A stretch of 64,000 nucleotides of DNA from Arcanobacterium wilhelmae (GTDB lineage Bacteria; Actinomycetota; Actinomycetes; Actinomycetales; Actinomycetaceae), in assembly GCF_029632765.1 (NCBI RefSeq), contig NZ_CP121247.1, forward strand, positions 1,550,001 through 1,614,000. Direction: 5' to 3'. The position numbers and the translations under genes are program-made. Of this stretch, positions 9,671 to 21,342 are shown in pieces; position 1 is the stretch's first letter, and every line of letters starts with the position of its first letter. Under the pieces are notes generated by a model. The model saw only the letters and a list, made by a program, of their open reading frames with translations, was not told the DNA's origin and ran no database searches.

Positions 9671-11290
9671 TCAGCCTCGCTTACCGCGCACAAGCTGCTC
9701 TTGCGACTTGGTTGCCTCCACCAGCTCGGCCGATTCCTCGGCCGCGTTGGTGTAGAGGAATTCCTTCTGGTAAGCCTCGACGCCACCGCGCAGCGCGTCC
9801 TCAACCTCTTCGAGCTTCGCGCCTGAGGCGAGATCGGAGAGCACCGAGGTGTTCGCGCGCAGGTACTCGAGCAGGCCGTGCTCGAACTTATGCACGAGAT
9901 CCACCGGGATCTGATCGAGGTAGCCGTTGGTGCCAGCCCACACGCTCGCCACCTGATCCTCAACCGCGTACGGCGTGTACTGCGGCTGCTTGAGGAGCTC
10001 CATGAGGCGCTCACCGCGGGTGAGCTGCTGGCGGGTAGCGGCATCAAGATCGGAGGCGAACATAGCGAACGCAGCCTGGGCACGATACTGAGCCAGGGTG
10101 ATCTTGAGGGTACCGGCCACCTTCTTCATGGCCTTGATCTGGGCATCGCCACCAACGCGCGACACCGAAATACCGACGTCCACAGCCGGACGCTGGTTGG
10201 AGTTGAACAGATCCGACTGGAGGAAGATCTGGCCATCGGTAATCGAAATAACGTTGGTCGGAATGTAGGCCGAGACGTCGTTTGCCTTCGTTTCGATGAT
10301 CGGCAGGCCCGTCATCGAGCCGCCACCGAGCTCGTCCGAGAGCTTCGCGCAACGTTCGAGGAGGCGCGAGTGCAGGTAGAAGACGTCGCCCGGGTAGGCC
10401 TCGCGCCCCGGCGGGCGGCGCAGCAGCAGCGACACGCTTCGGTAGGCCTCAGCCTGCTTGGACAGATCGTCGAACACGATGAGAACGTGCTTGCCGGCGT
10501 ACATCCAGTGCTGGCCGATTGCCGAGCCGGTGTACGGGGCGAGGTACTTGAAGCCTGCAGAATCCGACGCCGGAGCGGCGACGATCGTGGTGTAGGCAAG
10601 AGCGCCGTTCTTCTCCAGGGTGGAACGCACCTCGGCGATCGTGGAGCCCTTCTGGCCGATCGCAACGTAGATGCATCGCACTTGCTTGTTCGGATCGCCG
10701 CTCTCCCAGTTCGCCTTCTGATTGAGGATCGTATCCACAGCGAGGGCCGTCTTGCCCGTCTTACGATCGCCAATGATCAGCTGGCGCTGGCCGCGGCCGA
10801 TCGGGATCATGGCGTCGATTGCTTTGATGCCCGTCTGGAGCGGCTCGTGCACCGACTTACGCATCATCACGCCGGGAGCCTGGAGCTCCAGCGCGCGGCG
10901 ACCCTCGACGCCGGTGATCTCACCGAGGCCGTCGATCGGGGCACCAAGCGGATCCACCACGCGACCGAGGTAGCCCTCGCCCACGGGCACGGAGAGAACT
11001 TCGCCGGTGCGGTGCACTTCCATGCCTTCCGCGATGCCGGAGAAATCACCAAGAACCACAACGCCGATTTCGCGCTCTTCCAAGTTCATTGCCAGGCCAA
11101 GCGTGCCGTCTTCAAACTTGAGCAGCTCGTTCGCCATCGCGCCCGGCAGGCCCTCAACGTGGGCGATACCATCGGCGGTCTCGGTGACGTGGCCAACTTC
11201 GTCGCTGGCCACCTTCGCCGGCTCGTAGGAGCTGACGAAGTTATCCAGGGCTGCCCGGATCTCGTCTGGCCGGATAGTCAGTTCAGCCAT
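9671..11290 (-). CDS. atpA: F1 ATP synthase alpha subunit
   Basis: The 539-residue regulatory subunit of F1 has P-loop [11 protein letters not shown] and the arginine-finger region ISVSRVGG. It alternates with beta in the hexamer and carries non-catalytic nucleotide sites. An AGGAAGAGG ribosome site precedes ATG 11290. The C terminus is slightly extended and charged ([11 protein letters not shown]), as is common in actinobacteria. Confidence 0.98.
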   Translation of the reverse strand: MAELTIRPDEIRAALDNFVSSYEPAKVASDEVGHVTETADGIAHVEGLPGAMANELLKFEDGTLGLAMNLEEREIGVVVLGDFSGIAEGMEVHRTGEVLSVPVGEGYLGRVVDPLGAPIDGLGEITGVEGRRALELQAPGVMMRKSVHEPLQTGIKAIDAMIPIGRGQRQLIIGDRKTGKTALAVDTILNQKANWESGDPNKQVRCIYVAIGQKGSTIAEVRSTLEKNGALAYTTIVAAPASDSAGFKYLAPYTGSAIGQHWMYAGKHVLIVFDDLSKQAEAYRSVSLLLRRPPGREAYPGDVFYLHSRLLERCAKLSDELGGGSMTGLPIIETKANDVSAYIPTNVISITDGQIFLQSDLFNSNQRPAVDVGISVSRVGGDAQIKAMKKVAGTLKITLAQYRAQAAFAMFASDLDAATRQQLTRGERLMELLKQPQYTPYAVEDQVASVWAGTNGYLDQIPVDLVHKFEHGLLEYLRANTSVLSDLASGAKLEEVEDALRGGVEAYQKEFLYTNAAEESAELVEATKSQEQLVRGKRG

Positions 11291-11324
11291 TCCTCTTCCT
11301 TCACTACTGCGGTTACCCGCGTTG

Positions 11325-12137
11325 TCACTTTGTCATTTCAGTTCGCACGTGGTTCAGACGCGTGGCAAGGGTGCCATCGATTACGTCGTCGCCGATCATG
11401 ATTCGAAGCCCGCCAACAATGGTGGGATCGATGGAGGTGTGGAGACGAACCTCGGTTTCGTACATGCGGCCGAGGATCTGCGCCAGGCGCGCCTCTTGCT
11501 CCGCGCTCAGCGGGATCACCGACACCACAGAGGCCACCTGCTGGTTGGCGCGTGCCGCGGCGGCATCCACGAAATCGCGCACCGAGGCCGTGAGCGGACG
11601 ATGCGCTGTGCGGGTTACTGCTTCCGCGACCAGGGCCTGCGTGTAGAGGTTGCCTGATCCGAGCACGGAATGTGCCAGCTGAGCACGCGATTCCACATCG
11701 TAGGCACGATCGGAAAGCGTGACACGCAACTGGCGTTGTGAATGAAGCATCCGGGAGAACTGGTAGAGCTGTTCCTCGGTTTCGTGCAACACGCCCTCGC
11801 GAGCGGCCCCAACCAGAAGCGTATCCACGCCGATCGCATCGAGAGCCTCGGCGAGATCACCGAGCTCCGACCACGCATCGCGAACCAGGCCCTGCACGAG
11901 CTCAGACACTTCCTCCGAGACCTTCCCACCCAGCACCTCACGCGCCAAAGTGGCACGCGCATCGGCGCTACGTGTGAGCTCTTGGAGTGAAGCGTTCAGC
12001 GAGGCAGAGCCGCGGAGCAGATCGGCGATAGCGAAAATCTCATCGGCGAACTTCGCCTCGCCTGAAGCGCGCTCAGCGAGCAGGGCTTCCCAGCGGTCGA
12101 GACCACGGGCGAGGGACTTTTCACTGGTGATACGCAT
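11325..12137 (-). CDS. atpH: F1 ATP synthase delta subunit
   Basis: The 270-residue protein is the peripheral-stalk cap that joins F1 to subunit b. Actinobacterial delta is longer than E. coli's 177 residues; here too an extra helical region precedes the canonical domain. The C-terminal signature [20 protein letters not shown] is clear. Start and stop follow the TGATG coupling pattern with atpF. Confidence 0.92.
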   Translation of the reverse strand: MRITSEKSLARGLDRWEALLAERASGEAKFADEIFAIADLLRGSASLNASLQELTRSADARATLAREVLGGKVSEEVSELVQGLVRDAWSELGDLAEALDAIGVDTLLVGAAREGVLHETEEQLYQFSRMLHSQRQLRVTLSDRAYDVESRAQLAHSVLGSGNLYTQALVAEAVTRTAHRPLTASVRDFVDAAAARANQQVASVVSVIPLSAEQEARLAQILGRMYETEVRLHTSIDPTIVGGLRIMIGDDVIDGTLATRLNHVRTEMTK

Positions 12138-12696
12138 CAGGATTCCTTCACGCCAACCTTGGCGGTAGCCGAGGCTTCAAGCTCATCGAGGAAGCGGTCG
12201 ATGACGCGGGAAGCAAGCGCCTGATCGGTGATCGCCTCCCCCACGATACGGCCGGCAAGCTCGGTGGCAACAGCGCCGACGTCGGAGCGCAAGGCGCGCG
12301 ACGCGGTTTCCGTATCGGCTGCGATACGGCGCTGGTTCGCATCGAGGATCGATGCGGCCTCATCCTTCGCCTTGTTCTGGGCATCCGCCACGATCGTGCG
12401 AGCGTTCTCTGTAGCACGCTCGCGGATCTCGGCGGCTTCGCGGTGGGCCTCGGACAGCTGGCCTTCGAGCACCTTACGCTCGTCAGCAATCTCAGCACGT
12501 GCGCGATCGGCAGCCTCAAGGCCACGTTCGATCTTCGCTGCGCGCTCCTCGAGCATGTCCGAAAACGCTGGCCAGCCAAACTTGTACACAGCGACCGCCA
12601 CAATGATGAAAGCGATCGTGCCCCAGAGGAGATCTGGGAGAGCCGGCAACAGCGGATTTGGTTTATCCCCCGCGGCGAGAATAACCGTGGACAGCA

Positions 12697-12697
<1 letters not shown>
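12137..12697 (-). CDS. atpF: Fo ATP synthase b subunit
   Basis: The 186-residue protein has a membrane helix at about residues 20-45 (LLWGTIAFIIVAVAVYKFGW) followed by a long, Ala/Glu/Arg-rich stalk helix. It forms the peripheral stator linking Fo to delta. It is a single b gene with no b' copy. It overlaps atpE and atpH by one base each. Confidence 0.95.
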
Positions 12698-12906
<209 letters not shown>

Positions 12907-12925
12907 TTATCCTTTTCTCTTGGTC

Positions 12926-13729
12926 TCAGTGTTCTGAGACGGACAGGGAGATGTACACGGCAGTCAGAATCGCGAAGATGTAGGCCTGCAGTGCAGCGAT
13001 GAACATCTCGAAGACAACATAGATGATGCCGCCGAGAAGAGTGAGAGGGGCAATGGCGTAGCCGATGCCGCCCATGGTGAAGAACAGGTAGTGGGTGCCA
13101 ACGAAGCACAGTGCGAGCACGAAGTGGCCGGCGATCATGTTGGCAAGAAGACGCACGGTGAGCGTGATCGGGCGGATGATAAAGGTAGAAACCAGCTCGA
13201 TCGGCACGATGATCAGGTACAGCGGCTTCGGGAGCCCGTGCGGCGCAACCTGTTCCAGGAAGTACTTGGGACCACGGGCCTTCAGACCAGCGGCGATAAA
13301 CGCCACATACGCAACAAGCGCGTATATAAGCGGCATACCCACGAGCGAGGTTCCGGCAATCTGAAGGCCAGGGATCACGCCCGTAATATTCATGAAGAAA
13401 ATGCCGAGGAAGATCGTGAGCAGGAGCGGCTGATACTTGCGGCCCTCCTCACCGAGGATCGAATCGCCAACGTTGACTTTCGCGAAATCCATCAGCCCCT
13501 CGAGCGCGGCCTGCCCCTTGGACGGAACAAGCTTGGCGCGCTTGGCGTACAACACCATCACGAGCATCAGCACGAGGGCTGCGATCAGACGGATTGCAAG
13601 GATACGGTTGAGCTCAAACGGGGTGCCGGCAAAAAGAAGCGGGGCGGGCTTGAACTCGTGATCAAAAGTAGGCGGCTCAAATTCCCCTGCCAAGATCGGC
13701 AACGCGGCGAGGCTCAACACGTTAATCAC
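12926..13729 (-). CDS. atpB: Fo ATP synthase a subunit
   Basis: The 267-residue membrane protein has the essential arginine in RLLANMIAGH, which separates the two proton half-channels facing the c-ring. About six membrane helices are visible. It starts with GTG at 13729 behind GGAGAA. It opens the atpBEFHAGDC operon, preceded by a 147-bp gap that could hold the operon promoter, although no clear -35/-10 pair was found. Confidence 0.95.
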   Translation of the reverse strand: MINVLSLAALPILAGEFEPPTFDHEFKPAPLLFAGTPFELNRILAIRLIAALVLMLVMVLYAKRAKLVPSKGQAALEGLMDFAKVNVGDSILGEEGRKYQPLLLTIFLGIFFMNITGVIPGLQIAGTSLVGMPLIYALVAYVAFIAAGLKARGPKYFLEQVAPHGLPKPLYLIIVPIELVSTFIIRPITLTVRLLANMIAGHFVLALCFVGTHYLFFTMGGIGYAIAPLTLLGGIIYVVFEMFIAALQAYIFAILTAVYISLSVSEH

Positions 13730-13876
13730 GAATCATTCTCCAACTGCTCACGGGTGGACGCAGGGCGGCTGTGCCCTATTCCCCGCTAACTCTACCCGAG
13801 TTGGAAGGCGAACGCGATTCGTTTATCCAACAGTCGCAAAGATATTTCGCTCAGGATTTCGCCGCCGCAACGCCAG

Positions 13877-14287
13877 TTAGTGGACAAACGGCGCGGGGCG
13901 GGAGGTGAGAATCACGACGTCGGAAATGAGGCTCGCGATCAGGATAAGCGCGAACACTACCGCTCCCCACGCTGCTGGCGCCGTCGCTAACCAGAGCACA
14001 CCGAGCGCGACGATGCGGCTCGCGTACGCGCCCAGCGCGCCCGCCGTCGACGCCGGCCCAGCCAGCCCCCAAACCCCGCGGCTCGCGAACTCCGCGAGTG
14101 CGAAAAAGGCCCCTCCGAGTGCAACTTGCGCACCGGCGTCGGGAGAAAAGAAAATGCTGATCACGCCACCAACTGCAGCCGCGAACACGCTCAGCGCCAG
14201 GCGCACCGACAAAACCCGACTTTCGAAACTCTCGACGGCGTGCGGGCGCCGCGCGAGGCCACCAGTGTCAGCCACCAGCAACCACAT
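13877..14287 (-). CDS. Small membrane protein in the atpI position
   Basis: The ~136-residue protein has four predicted helices (for example [18 protein letters not shown], and a last one near [18 protein letters not shown]). The position, between the wecA-like gene and atpB, is where actinobacteria keep atpI, which helps assemble the c-ring. Sequence similarity to AtpI is weak, so the name is left open. ATG 14287 overlaps the wecA-like stop by 20 bases; an earlier ATG at 14317 is less likely. Confidence 0.6.
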   Translation of the reverse strand: MWLLVADTGGLARRPHAVESFESRVLSVRLALSVFAAAVGGVISIFFSPDAGAQVALGGAFFALAEFASRGVWGLAGPASTAGALGAYASRIVALGVLWLATAPAAWGAVVFALILIASLISDVVILTSRPAPFVH

Positions 14288-15389
14288 TCTCGTGGCGGAC
14301 GATCGCACCTCGCCCAAAGCCGTTACGTGTCAGCCACACGCCAGCCGCAACCGCGAGCACAATCGGGATCGCCACCCACAACCGGTTAATAATCACGATC
14401 GCAACGCCGGAGAAGGAGACGATCGCCGTCCAGCCATAGAGCACGAGAACCGCCCACGTGTGTGAATGGCCGCGGCGGAGCAGACGGTGATGAAGGTGCC
14501 CGGAATCGGCAGAGAACGGGGAACGGCCTTGGCGAAGTCGGCGGAACACCGCCCACACAAGATCGATAATCGGGATGATCAACACCATCGCCGGCAGAAG
14601 AATGGGCATGTAGGCCGGGATCGCCTGCGGGGTCGAAACGTTCGCAGGGTCAATCTGTCCGGTCACAAGGATCGACGCGCCCGCAATGATCGCACCCAGC
14701 ATCAGCGCACCCGAATCCCCCATGAAAATCTTCGCGGGATGAAAATTGTGCGGAAGGAAACCAATGCAAATACCCACAAGGGCAGCAACGGCAGCGGTCG
14801 CCACGGACGTGTAATCGCCCGGGCTCACCTCGCGCGTGAGGTAATACGTGTAGATAAAGAACGACAGCGCAGCGATCCCCACCACGCCCGCTGCGAGCCC
14901 GTCTAGCCCGTCCACGAAATTCACCGCGTTCGCCACGATCAACACCACGATAATCGTGGTGAAAATCGTCAGCCGCACGCTCCCCACCGTCAGCCCAAAG
15001 AACGGTAACGTGACCAGCTGAACTCCCCACCAGGCCATCACCGCGGCCGCAATGATTTCGCCCGCGAGCTTCGCATACCAGCTCAGCTCCCACACGTCGT
15101 CGATCACACCCACCAGACACATCACGCCCGCGCCGACGACGATCCCCCAAATTCCCGAGCTCGCGGAGAGCACCGGGCGCAGGTACGGGATCTGCGTGCC
15201 GATCATGATCGTGGCAACGAAACCGAGATACATCGCCACTCCGCCGAGACGGGCGACAGGTACTTTGTGGACGTCGCGGGCGCGGATTTGGGTCATCGCG
15301 CCAGTTGCGAGCGCGATGCGCAACACGATCGGTACCAGCAGGTACGTGATCGCGGCGGCCAGAAGCAGGATCAAGAGATAGACCCTCAC
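14268..15389 (-). CDS. Undecaprenyl-phosphate GlcNAc-1-phosphate transferase (WecA/TagO-like)
   Basis: The 373-residue, ~11-helix member of the MraY/WecA family moves a sugar-1-phosphate from UDP-sugar to undecaprenyl phosphate, starting cell-wall polysaccharide or linkage-unit synthesis. Motifs are [10 protein letters not shown] (Mg site), [26 protein letters not shown] and the [13 protein letters not shown] carbohydrate motif of WecA-type enzymes. The actinobacterial order tsaC-wecA-atpI-atpB supports orthology with Rv1302/rfe. Overlaps tsaC by four bases. Confidence 0.9.
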   Translation of the reverse strand: MRVYLLILLLAAAITYLLVPIVLRIALATGAMTQIRARDVHKVPVARLGGVAMYLGFVATIMIGTQIPYLRPVLSASSGIWGIVVGAGVMCLVGVIDDVWELSWYAKLAGEIIAAAVMAWWGVQLVTLPFFGLTVGSVRLTIFTTIIVVLIVANAVNFVDGLDGLAAGVVGIAALSFFIYTYYLTREVSPGDYTSVATAAVAALVGICIGFLPHNFHPAKIFMGDSGALMLGAIIAGASILVTGQIDPANVSTPQAIPAYMPILLPAMVLIIPIIDLVWAVFRRLRQGRSPFSADSGHLHHRLLRRGHSHTWAVLVLYGWTAIVSFSGVAIVIINRLWVAIPIVLAVAAGVWLTRNGFGRGAIVRHENVVAGG

Positions 15390-16012
15390 GCGAGCTCCAA
15401 ACCGGACACACGTTCGAGATCCGCTGAGGCGATTGCACCCGCGCGGATGAGTTCCATTTCGGTATCCGAGTTGAAGCGGACGATTGAGGAGGGAACTCCA
15501 CCACCTCCACGGCCAGCGTCGAGATAAACGGCCACCGCATCACCAAGCTGCGCACGGGCCTCCTCAACAGTGTTCGCGGGCGGCTGGCCGGTGATATTTG
15601 CGCTGGTGACGGCGAGCGGCCCGACGGCGGTGAGTAGCTCGAGCGCCATCGGATGGTTCGGCATGCGAAGCGCCACAGTTCCGTTGGTTTCGCCTAGATC
15701 CCAGCCGATTGTGGGCTTTGCGGGGAGAATAATCGTCAGCGCGCCGGGCCAGAAGGCTTCGGCCAGCTTGTGGGCAGCTTCCGGGACGGACTCCACCAGC
15801 GACTGCGCCTGCTCGATCGATGCCACGAGTACCGGCGGCGGCTTCTGACGTGTGCGCGATTTCGCTTCGAGAAGTGCGGTGACAGCGTCGGCACTGAAGG
15901 CGTTCGCGCCCACGCCGTACACGGTGTCGGTGGGCAGGCAGATCACTTTGCCCGCCGCAATCGCAGCCTTCGTAGGCTCAAGCCACTCGTCGTGTGCCGT
16001 GTAAACGCTCAT
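15386..16012 (-). CDS. tsaC: L-threonylcarbamoyladenylate synthase (TsaC/Sua5 family)
   Basis: The 208-residue YrdC-domain enzyme makes threonylcarbamoyl-AMP from threonine, bicarbonate and ATP for the t6A37 modification of ANN-decoding tRNAs. Signatures are [14 protein letters not shown], the [10 protein letters not shown] strand and [14 protein letters not shown]. The Sua5 C-terminal extension is absent. It overlaps prmC by four bases at the start (ATGA) and wecA at the end. Confidence 0.93.
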   Translation of the reverse strand: MSVYTAHDEWLEPTKAAIAAGKVICLPTDTVYGVGANAFSADAVTALLEAKSRTRQKPPPVLVASIEQAQSLVESVPEAAHKLAEAFWPGALTIILPAKPTIGWDLGETNGTVALRMPNHPMALELLTAVGPLAVTSANITGQPPANTVEEARAQLGDAVAVYLDAGRGGGGVPSSIVRFNSDTEMELIRAGAIASADLERVSGLELA

Positions 16013-16854
16013 TTTTCCTTCTTCACTGCATAGAGAAAACGATCACGCCCCGTGAGGTCTTGGCGGGTTTCGGCGTCGAAACCTGCCTCCCGCGCGGCAC
16101 CAGCCAGCGCCACCGACTGTTCTGAAGCATGTTCCATCACGAGGATACCGCCATTGCCCAGCAGTCCGCTCGCTTCCTCGATCAGTGCCAGCGGAAATTC
16201 CAGGCCGTCAACTCCCCCACCCCACAACGCCATCGCGGGATCCGCCGCGGCTTCCGGGGCAAGCTTATGGGGGGCAGGTACATAGGGCGGGTTCGAAATC
16301 ACAAGGTCGAACGGGCCGTCCGCGAGCGACGGCGCGAGAAGCTCGCGGGCCGAGAGAGCATCGCCCTGGAGCAACTGCACACGGTTGCCATAGCACATGT
16401 TGTTTCGGCTCGCGCTAGCAAACGCATCCGAGCTTTTTTCAACAGCCCATACCGCCGACGTCGCCAGCTCAGTTGCGAGCGAAATCGCGATCGCTCCGGA
16501 ACCGGTACACAAATCGACGATCCGTGGGGCTGGAAGCCCGGCGACGGCGTCGAGCCCTGCTTGCACCACCATCTCGGTTTCCGGACGCACGACGAACACC
16601 CCCGGGCGCGATTCGAGCTCGAGGTAGCGGAACCACATTTTCCCCAGCACATGCTGGAGCGGTTCGCGCCTTGCCCGACGGGCAACCATCTTCTCGAAAC
16701 GCTCGCGCTGGTCCTCGTTCGGCTCCTCAGCGCCGATCAACCGGAAATCCCGGCCGGCAGCCTCCTCGGCGATCAGCCGCGCATCCGGGCCAGCTGGTAC
16801 ACCGGCGTCGGCGAGCATGTGCTGCGCGGCGCGGACCAGGCTATCCCAGCTCAT
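16009..16854 (-). CDS. prmC: Release factor glutamine methyltransferase
   Basis: The 281-residue SAM-dependent methyltransferase modifies the Gln of the GGQ motif in release factors. It has an N-terminal helical release-factor-binding domain, the SAM site [16 protein letters not shown] and the catalytic NPPY at residues 188-191. It follows and overlaps prfA, its substrate, by four bases (ATGA). Confidence 0.95.
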   Translation of the reverse strand: MSWDSLVRAAQHMLADAGVPAGPDARLIAEEAAGRDFRLIGAEEPNEDQRERFEKMVARRARREPLQHVLGKMWFRYLELESRPGVFVVRPETEMVVQAGLDAVAGLPAPRIVDLCTGSGAIAISLATELATSAVWAVEKSSDAFASASRNNMCYGNRVQLLQGDALSARELLAPSLADGPFDLVISNPPYVPAPHKLAPEAAADPAMALWGGGVDGLEFPLALIEEASGLLGNGGILVMEHASEQSVALAGAAREAGFDAETRQDLTGRDRFLYAVKKEK

Positions 16855-17957
16855 TCGCCACCTTCCGCAGCGTTCTCCAGGCGTTCGAGCTCGTCGGCCT
16901 CCCGGAGCGAGGTGATCACGTCATCCAACGAACCGTTCAGCACCTGGTCCAGGTTGTAGGCCTTGAAGCCCGTACGATGATCCGAGATGCGGTTCTCGGG
17001 AAAGTTGTAGGTGCGGATACGCTCGGAGCGGTCCACCGTTCGCACCTGGCTACGGCGCAAATCCGCTTCCTTCGCCGCCTGCTCTTCCATCTGCTGCTGA
17101 CGCAGACGCGCAAGCAGGATACGCATCGCCGCCTCACGGTTCTTGATCTGGGATTTCTCATCCTGCATGGACACAGTGATCCCCGTAGGAAGGTGGGTGA
17201 TACGCACGGCGGAATCCGTGGTGTTCACGCTCTGGCCGCCCGGGCCTGAAGAACGGTAGACGTCGATACGCAACTCGTTCGGGTCGAGCTGGACCTCCTC
17301 CGGCTCGTCTACTTCGGCGAATACCAGCACGCCCGCGGCCGACGTGTGAATTCGGCCCTGCGATTCCGTCACCGGCACGCGCTGGACGCGGTGCACGCCC
17401 GCCTCGAACTTGAGGTGCGCCCACACGCCGTCGGCAGGATCCTCCGGCACCGACTTCGCCTTCACCGCCATCTGGACGTCCTTGTAGCCGCCCATGTCGG
17501 TCAAAGTGGAGGAAAGAATCTGTGTGGACCAGCCCATATGCTCTGCGTAACGCTGGTACATGCGAAGCAGATCGCCAGCGAACAGGGCGGATTCCTCGCC
17601 ACCTTCACCGGCCTTGACCTCGATGATCACGTCGCGCGAATCGTCCGGATCGCGCGGGATCAGGGCGTCGCGAAGATCGTCCGCGCTCTCGGCGAGCTCC
17701 TTTTCCAGGCGCGGTAGCTCCGCAGCGAACATTTCGCCATCCTCCCCGCCCAGCTCCACGATTTCCTTGGTGTCCGCTAGATCGGCCTTCGCCTTCTCCC
17801 AACGATGGAAGCGCTTGACGACGCGGCCGAGCTCCGAATACCGGCGCGAAAGCTTGCGGAGCTTGTCCGGGTTCGCCAGAACTTCCGGCGAGGCCATCTG
17901 CGCCTCGATCTCCTTGTATTCGGCGACCATCAGGTCCGCTGCGGGAAACTCGCTCAT
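16851..17957 (-). CDS. prfA: Peptide chain release factor 1
   Basis: The ~368-residue class I release factor reads UAA and UAG. It has the PVT stop-codon tripeptide (RF1 PxT class, residues 195-197) and the GGQ peptidyl-hydrolysis motif at 240-242 in [13 protein letters not shown] 17957 (MSEFPAAD) is chosen because AAAAGGAC lies five bases upstream; a GTG/ATG 36 bases earlier lacks a site. Confidence 0.95.
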   Translation of the reverse strand: MSEFPAADLMVAEYKEIEAQMASPEVLANPDKLRKLSRRYSELGRVVKRFHRWEKAKADLADTKEIVELGGEDGEMFAAELPRLEKELAESADDLRDALIPRDPDDSRDVIIEVKAGEGGEESALFAGDLLRMYQRYAEHMGWSTQILSSTLTDMGGYKDVQMAVKAKSVPEDPADGVWAHLKFEAGVHRVQRVPVTESQGRIHTSAAGVLVFAEVDEPEEVQLDPNELRIDVYRSSGPGGQSVNTTDSAVRITHLPTGITVSMQDEKSQIKNREAAMRILLARLRQQQMEEQAAKEADLRRSQVRTVDRSERIRTYNFPENRISDHRTGFKAYNLDQVLNGSLDDVITSLREADELERLENAAEGGE

Positions 17958-18082
17958 GTTGTCCTTTTCCGCGGGGCTCGCCCGCTCACTCACTTCCGAC
18001 GTCGGTGCCCAGCTTTTTTGGACAGCGTTCGGTTTTCTCCAGACTCAAGACTACCGCGTCTAGTTACCTGCGCGGCGGGCAC

Positions 18083-18115
18083 AAAAATCGAGGCGCCGGA
18101 AAACCGACGCCTCGA
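18083..18115 (-). terminator. Terminator after rpmE
   Basis: On the minus strand a 12-bp stem (one G-U pair, loop TTTT) is followed by TTTTTGT, starting 12 bp after the rpmE stop. It separates rpmE from the prfA operon. Confidence 0.85.
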
Positions 18116-18127
18116 CGAAGAAAAATC

Positions 18128-18340
18128 TCACTTCTTGCGCTTGCCGTAGCGAGCCTCGAAGCGTGCCACACGGCCGCCGGTATCGAGGATCTTCTGCTTG
18201 CCCGTGTAGAACGGGTGGCATTCGGAGCACACGTCGATGCGAAGCTCATCGCGATCGAGAGTGGAACGCGTGGTGAAGGTGGCGCCACAGGTGCAGCTCA
18301 CCGTGATGTCATGATATTCGGGGTGGATACCCTGCTTCAT
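18128..18340 (-). CDS. rpmE: 50S ribosomal protein bL31
   Basis: The 70-residue protein is bL31 of the zinc-binding (C+) type: Cys pairs in SCTCG and [10 protein letters not shown] make the zinc site. MKQGIHPEY is the canonical start at ATG 18340 behind AAGGAG; the frame continues upstream but without a ribosome site. It stands alone between two terminators, after rho. C+ L31 acts as a zinc store in many bacteria and is often paired with a Zur-controlled C- paralogue; none is visible here. Confidence 0.97.
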   Translation of the reverse strand: MKQGIHPEYHDITVSCTCGATFTTRSTLDRDELRIDVCSECHPFYTGKQKILDTGGRVARFEARYGKRKK

Positions 18341-18451
18341 GTTTTCTCCTTGGGGATCGTTAGTGCCCTGGGTCCATACCGCCGCCCCGATATCCGATCG
18401 AGGTTGGGCAAAAATGGCATGGTGAACCAGAAGCCGATACCCCAATTTAAG

Positions 18452-18486
18452 CACGTGGCCCCCTAGGTAAACCAGGGGGCCACGTG
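18452..18486 (-). terminator. Terminator after rho
   Basis: A perfect 13-bp inverted repeat (CACGTGGCCCCCT and its complement) has a 9-nt loop. The following minus-strand bases CTTAAATT are only moderately T-rich. It lies 113 bp after the rho stop and before rpmE. Confidence 0.65.
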
Positions 18487-18598
18487 TGGTATTCATCGCC
18501 AGAAAACCGCTAAATGATAAGGGTTCCCGACTGTCGGCGCTTTCCGATCCAGCGTTAGCGACGCCGATGACGCAACTCGCGCACCGGCGTCGGCGGGA

Positions 18599-20293
18599 CT
18601 ACTGCTGCGAGAGCGAGCGCATCACCGACATGAGGAACTCGCCATTCGACTCGCTCTTCTTCAGGCGCTTGAGGAGGAAGTCTGAGGCCTCCTGCACGTC
18701 CAGCGAACCGAGCGCACGGCGCATCGCCCACATCGTCTTCAACACCTCAGGGCTGTAGAGCATCTCCTCGCGGCGAGTACCGGACGCGTTGACGTCCACT
18801 GCCGGGAAGATACGGCGATCGGCAAGCTGACGCGACAGGCGCAGCTCCATGTTGCCGGTGCCCTTGAACTCCTCGAAAATCACCTCGTCCATCTTCGAGC
18901 CCGTCTCCACCAACGCCGAGGCGATGATCGTGAGCGAGCCGCCGTTTTCGATGTTGCGGGCTGCGCCGAAGAAACGCTTGGGCGGATACAGAGCCGCTGC
19001 GTCCACACCACCAGAGAGGATACGGCCCGACGCCGGGGCTGCAAGGTTGTAGGCTCGCGAAAGACGCGTGAGCGAATCGAGCAGGATCACCACATCCTGG
19101 CCGAGCTCGACAAGCCGCTTCGCGCGCTCCACCGCGAGCTCCGCCACGATCGTGTGATCGGAGGCCGGACGATCGAACGTGGAGGCGATTACCTCGCCCT
19201 TCACCACGCGCTGCATGTCCGTCACTTCCTCCGGGCGCTCGTCCACGAGCACCATCATGATGTGGACCTTCGGATCATTCTTCGCAATCGCCATCGCGAT
19301 CTGCTGCATCACGACCGTCTTACCAGCCTTCGGCGGCGAAACGATCAGGCCACGCTGGCCCTTTCCGATCGGCGCAACCAGATCGATCATGCGGGTGGTG
19401 AGCGCATTCTGGGTGGTTTCAAGGCGGAGCATCTCGTTCGGGTACAGCGGCGTGAGCTTGTTGAACTCCGGACGCTGTGCCGATACCTCAGGATCGAGGC
19501 CGTTGATCGCCGTGATCTCCACCAGCGGGTTGTACTTGTGCTGACGGCGGCCCCCACGCGGCGAATCTGCGAGCGAACGCACGCTGCCCTGAACGGCGTC
19601 GCCGCGGCGCAGACCGTACTTCTTGATCATCTGCGGGGAAACGTAGGCATCGTTCTTGCCCGGCAGGTAGCCGCCGGTACGCAGGTAGGCGTTGTTGTTC
19701 TCGATATCGAAGATGCCGGCCACCGGCAGGAGCACATCCTCCGACTCCGCGGCCTGCTCGTTGGCGTTGTTCTCGTGGGCCTCGTTGTTGCCGCGGCCGT
19801 CGCGATCGCGGTTACGCCCGCGGCCACGGCCACGCGTGCGCTCACGCCGGCCTCGGCCCTGGTTCTCATCCTCGTCGCGGTGCGAGGCACGGCGCTCCGC
19901 CGCATCTCCGAGCGCGTCGAGCGCAGCCTTCTTCTCTTCGTCCGTCATCGCAGACTTCTCAGCGGTTTCAGCGTTCTCGCCCTTCGGCTCCGGAAGATCA
20001 ACCTTCGCACCCCGACCACGTCCGCGGCCACGATCGCGCCGACGGCGGCCCTCGGATTCACCGTTCGCTTCACCGTTCTCACGGGGCGCCTGCCCAGCCT
20101 CAGCGGCGGGTGCGGGTGCAGATTCTTGTCCGGGCTGGGGTGCCGACTCCGCGGACGCCTTCGCATTGTGCTTCGCGATCGCGGCCTGGTATTCGGCTTT
20201 CTTCGAACGCGCCGGCACCTTCAGCCCGAGCTGGGCTGCCAGGGCCTTCAGCTCGGGAAGTTTCATTGTGGAGAGCTCAGTATTTTCGCTCAC
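18599..20293 (-). CDS. rho: Transcription termination factor Rho
   Basis: The 564-residue hexameric RNA helicase has the ATP site SPPKAGKT (319-326), [11 protein letters not shown] and [12 protein letters not shown] (Walker B and Q-loop region). The N-terminal Rho helix bundle (SAP-like [15 protein letters not shown]) is separated from the RNA-binding domain by a ~140-residue low-complexity insert rich in Arg, Gly, Asn and Asp (about 46-185), typical of actinobacterial Rho and thought to add RNA contacts. The start is GTG at 20293 behind GAGGAAGGA. Confidence 0.96.
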   Translation of the reverse strand: MSENTELSTMKLPELKALAAQLGLKVPARSKKAEYQAAIAKHNAKASAESAPQPGQESAPAPAAEAGQAPRENGEANGESEGRRRRDRGRGRGRGAKVDLPEPKGENAETAEKSAMTDEEKKAALDALGDAAERRASHRDEDENQGRGRRERTRGRGRGRNRDRDGRGNNEAHENNANEQAAESEDVLLPVAGIFDIENNNAYLRTGGYLPGKNDAYVSPQMIKKYGLRRGDAVQGSVRSLADSPRGGRRQHKYNPLVEITAINGLDPEVSAQRPEFNKLTPLYPNEMLRLETTQNALTTRMIDLVAPIGKGQRGLIVSPPKAGKTVVMQQIAMAIAKNDPKVHIMMVLVDERPEEVTDMQRVVKGEVIASTFDRPASDHTIVAELAVERAKRLVELGQDVVILLDSLTRLSRAYNLAAPASGRILSGGVDAAALYPPKRFFGAARNIENGGSLTIIASALVETGSKMDEVIFEEFKGTGNMELRLSRQLADRRIFPAVDVNASGTRREEMLYSPEVLKTMWAMRRALGSLDVQEASDFLLKRLKKSESNGEFLMSVMRSLSQQ

Positions 20294-20456
20294 GAGGTTC
20301 CTTCCTCGGGTCTACATCGGGAATTATTCCGCTTGAAACAAAGGGGAATAAGGGGGACCACTGGAAAAACATCAGTGGTATGTGGAAAACGACCATCGGC
20401 CTGCCACGGATACGAGTATACACATTCACTGCGTATTCGCACAGCTTTACCCCGCA

Positions 20457-21308
20457 TCACTTCCCTGAAACGGGATGAACACCACCCGCAACCGACGTGC
20501 GGATCAGTTTGATGCCCGATTCTGCCAGGCTCATCCCCATCGCCGGAGCGACCTTCGCGAACACCACCAGCGCAGGGCCACCACCTGTGTAAACAGCCGG
20601 CCAGCCCGCGCTTCGGAGCCCCCGCATCAGACTTTCTCCGATGCTCGGCCCCTTCGCGTTCACGCCGCGCGTCGCAGCCGCAATGAGACTCGGCTCACGC
20701 TCAAGCGCGTGGAGGAACATCGCCGCGCGAAGCGGCGAATCTGGCGCACCGGCGTCGGCGGAAATCTGCCCCTCGTTCGGCGGGAGCAGGAGCGCCAGCG
20801 GCAGGTTCTCAGCCACGACGAGCGGGCGCGACGTCGGGGCGCCGGCGTCCGTCCAGGCAAGCGTCGCTCCCCCGCGGAGCGCCGCTGCCGCCGCCGACGG
20901 CGAACCCACAAGTTCCGTCGCGATCGCAAGCATCTGTTCCTCGCCGAGGGCGCCCGGCTCGTCCAGGAGCTCGCGAGCGAGCGCGACTCCGGCCACAGCC
21001 TCCGCCGCTTGATCGCCAACGCCCATCCCACGCGGGATAGCGTTTCTGCAGATCAGATCGAAACCAGCGATCGGCGCGCCAACACGCTCAAGCGCAAGCG
21101 AGAGCGCTCGCGCCACCATATGCGAACCGTCTCGCGGAAGGGTACGGTTCCCCTCCCCCAGGATCGTCACCCGCGTCTGCCCCGTAGTGAGAGTGACGGA
21201 CACTTCATCCCAGATATCGAGCGCAATACCCACTTCTTTCAGCCCCGGGCCGAAGCCCGTGGCCACAGCAGGCACACGCACGCGCGCATAATCGGAGGTG
21301 AGCCTCAT
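20457..21308 (-). CDS. thrB: Homoserine kinase-like GHMP protein, degenerate ATP loop
   Basis: The ~283-residue GHMP-fold protein is placed after argS like actinobacterial thrB, which phosphorylates homoserine for threonine synthesis. The C-terminal glycine motif (YTGGGPALVVF) is kept. The phosphate-binding loop, normally P-x3-G-L-G-S-S-A, reads IPRGMGVGDQAAEAVAG (residues 91-107) with no serines and two extra residues. ATG 21308 is preferred over GTG 21317 because GGAGG is spaced only for the former. The usual partners hom, thrC and lysA are not in this window, so activity is uncertain. Confidence 0.75.
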   Translation of the reverse strand: MRLTSDYARVRVPAVATGFGPGLKEVGIALDIWDEVSVTLTTGQTRVTILGEGNRTLPRDGSHMVARALSLALERVGAPIAGFDLICRNAIPRGMGVGDQAAEAVAGVALARELLDEPGALGEEQMLAIATELVGSPSAAAAALRGGATLAWTDAGAPTSRPLVVAENLPLALLLPPNEGQISADAGAPDSPLRAAMFLHALEREPSLIAAATRGVNAKGPSIGESLMRGLRSAGWPAVYTGGGPALVVFAKVAPAMGMSLAESGIKLIRTSVAGGVHPVSGK

Positions 21309-21342
21309 ACGGCCCACCTCCGATTACCAGCAAAAGCTACGC

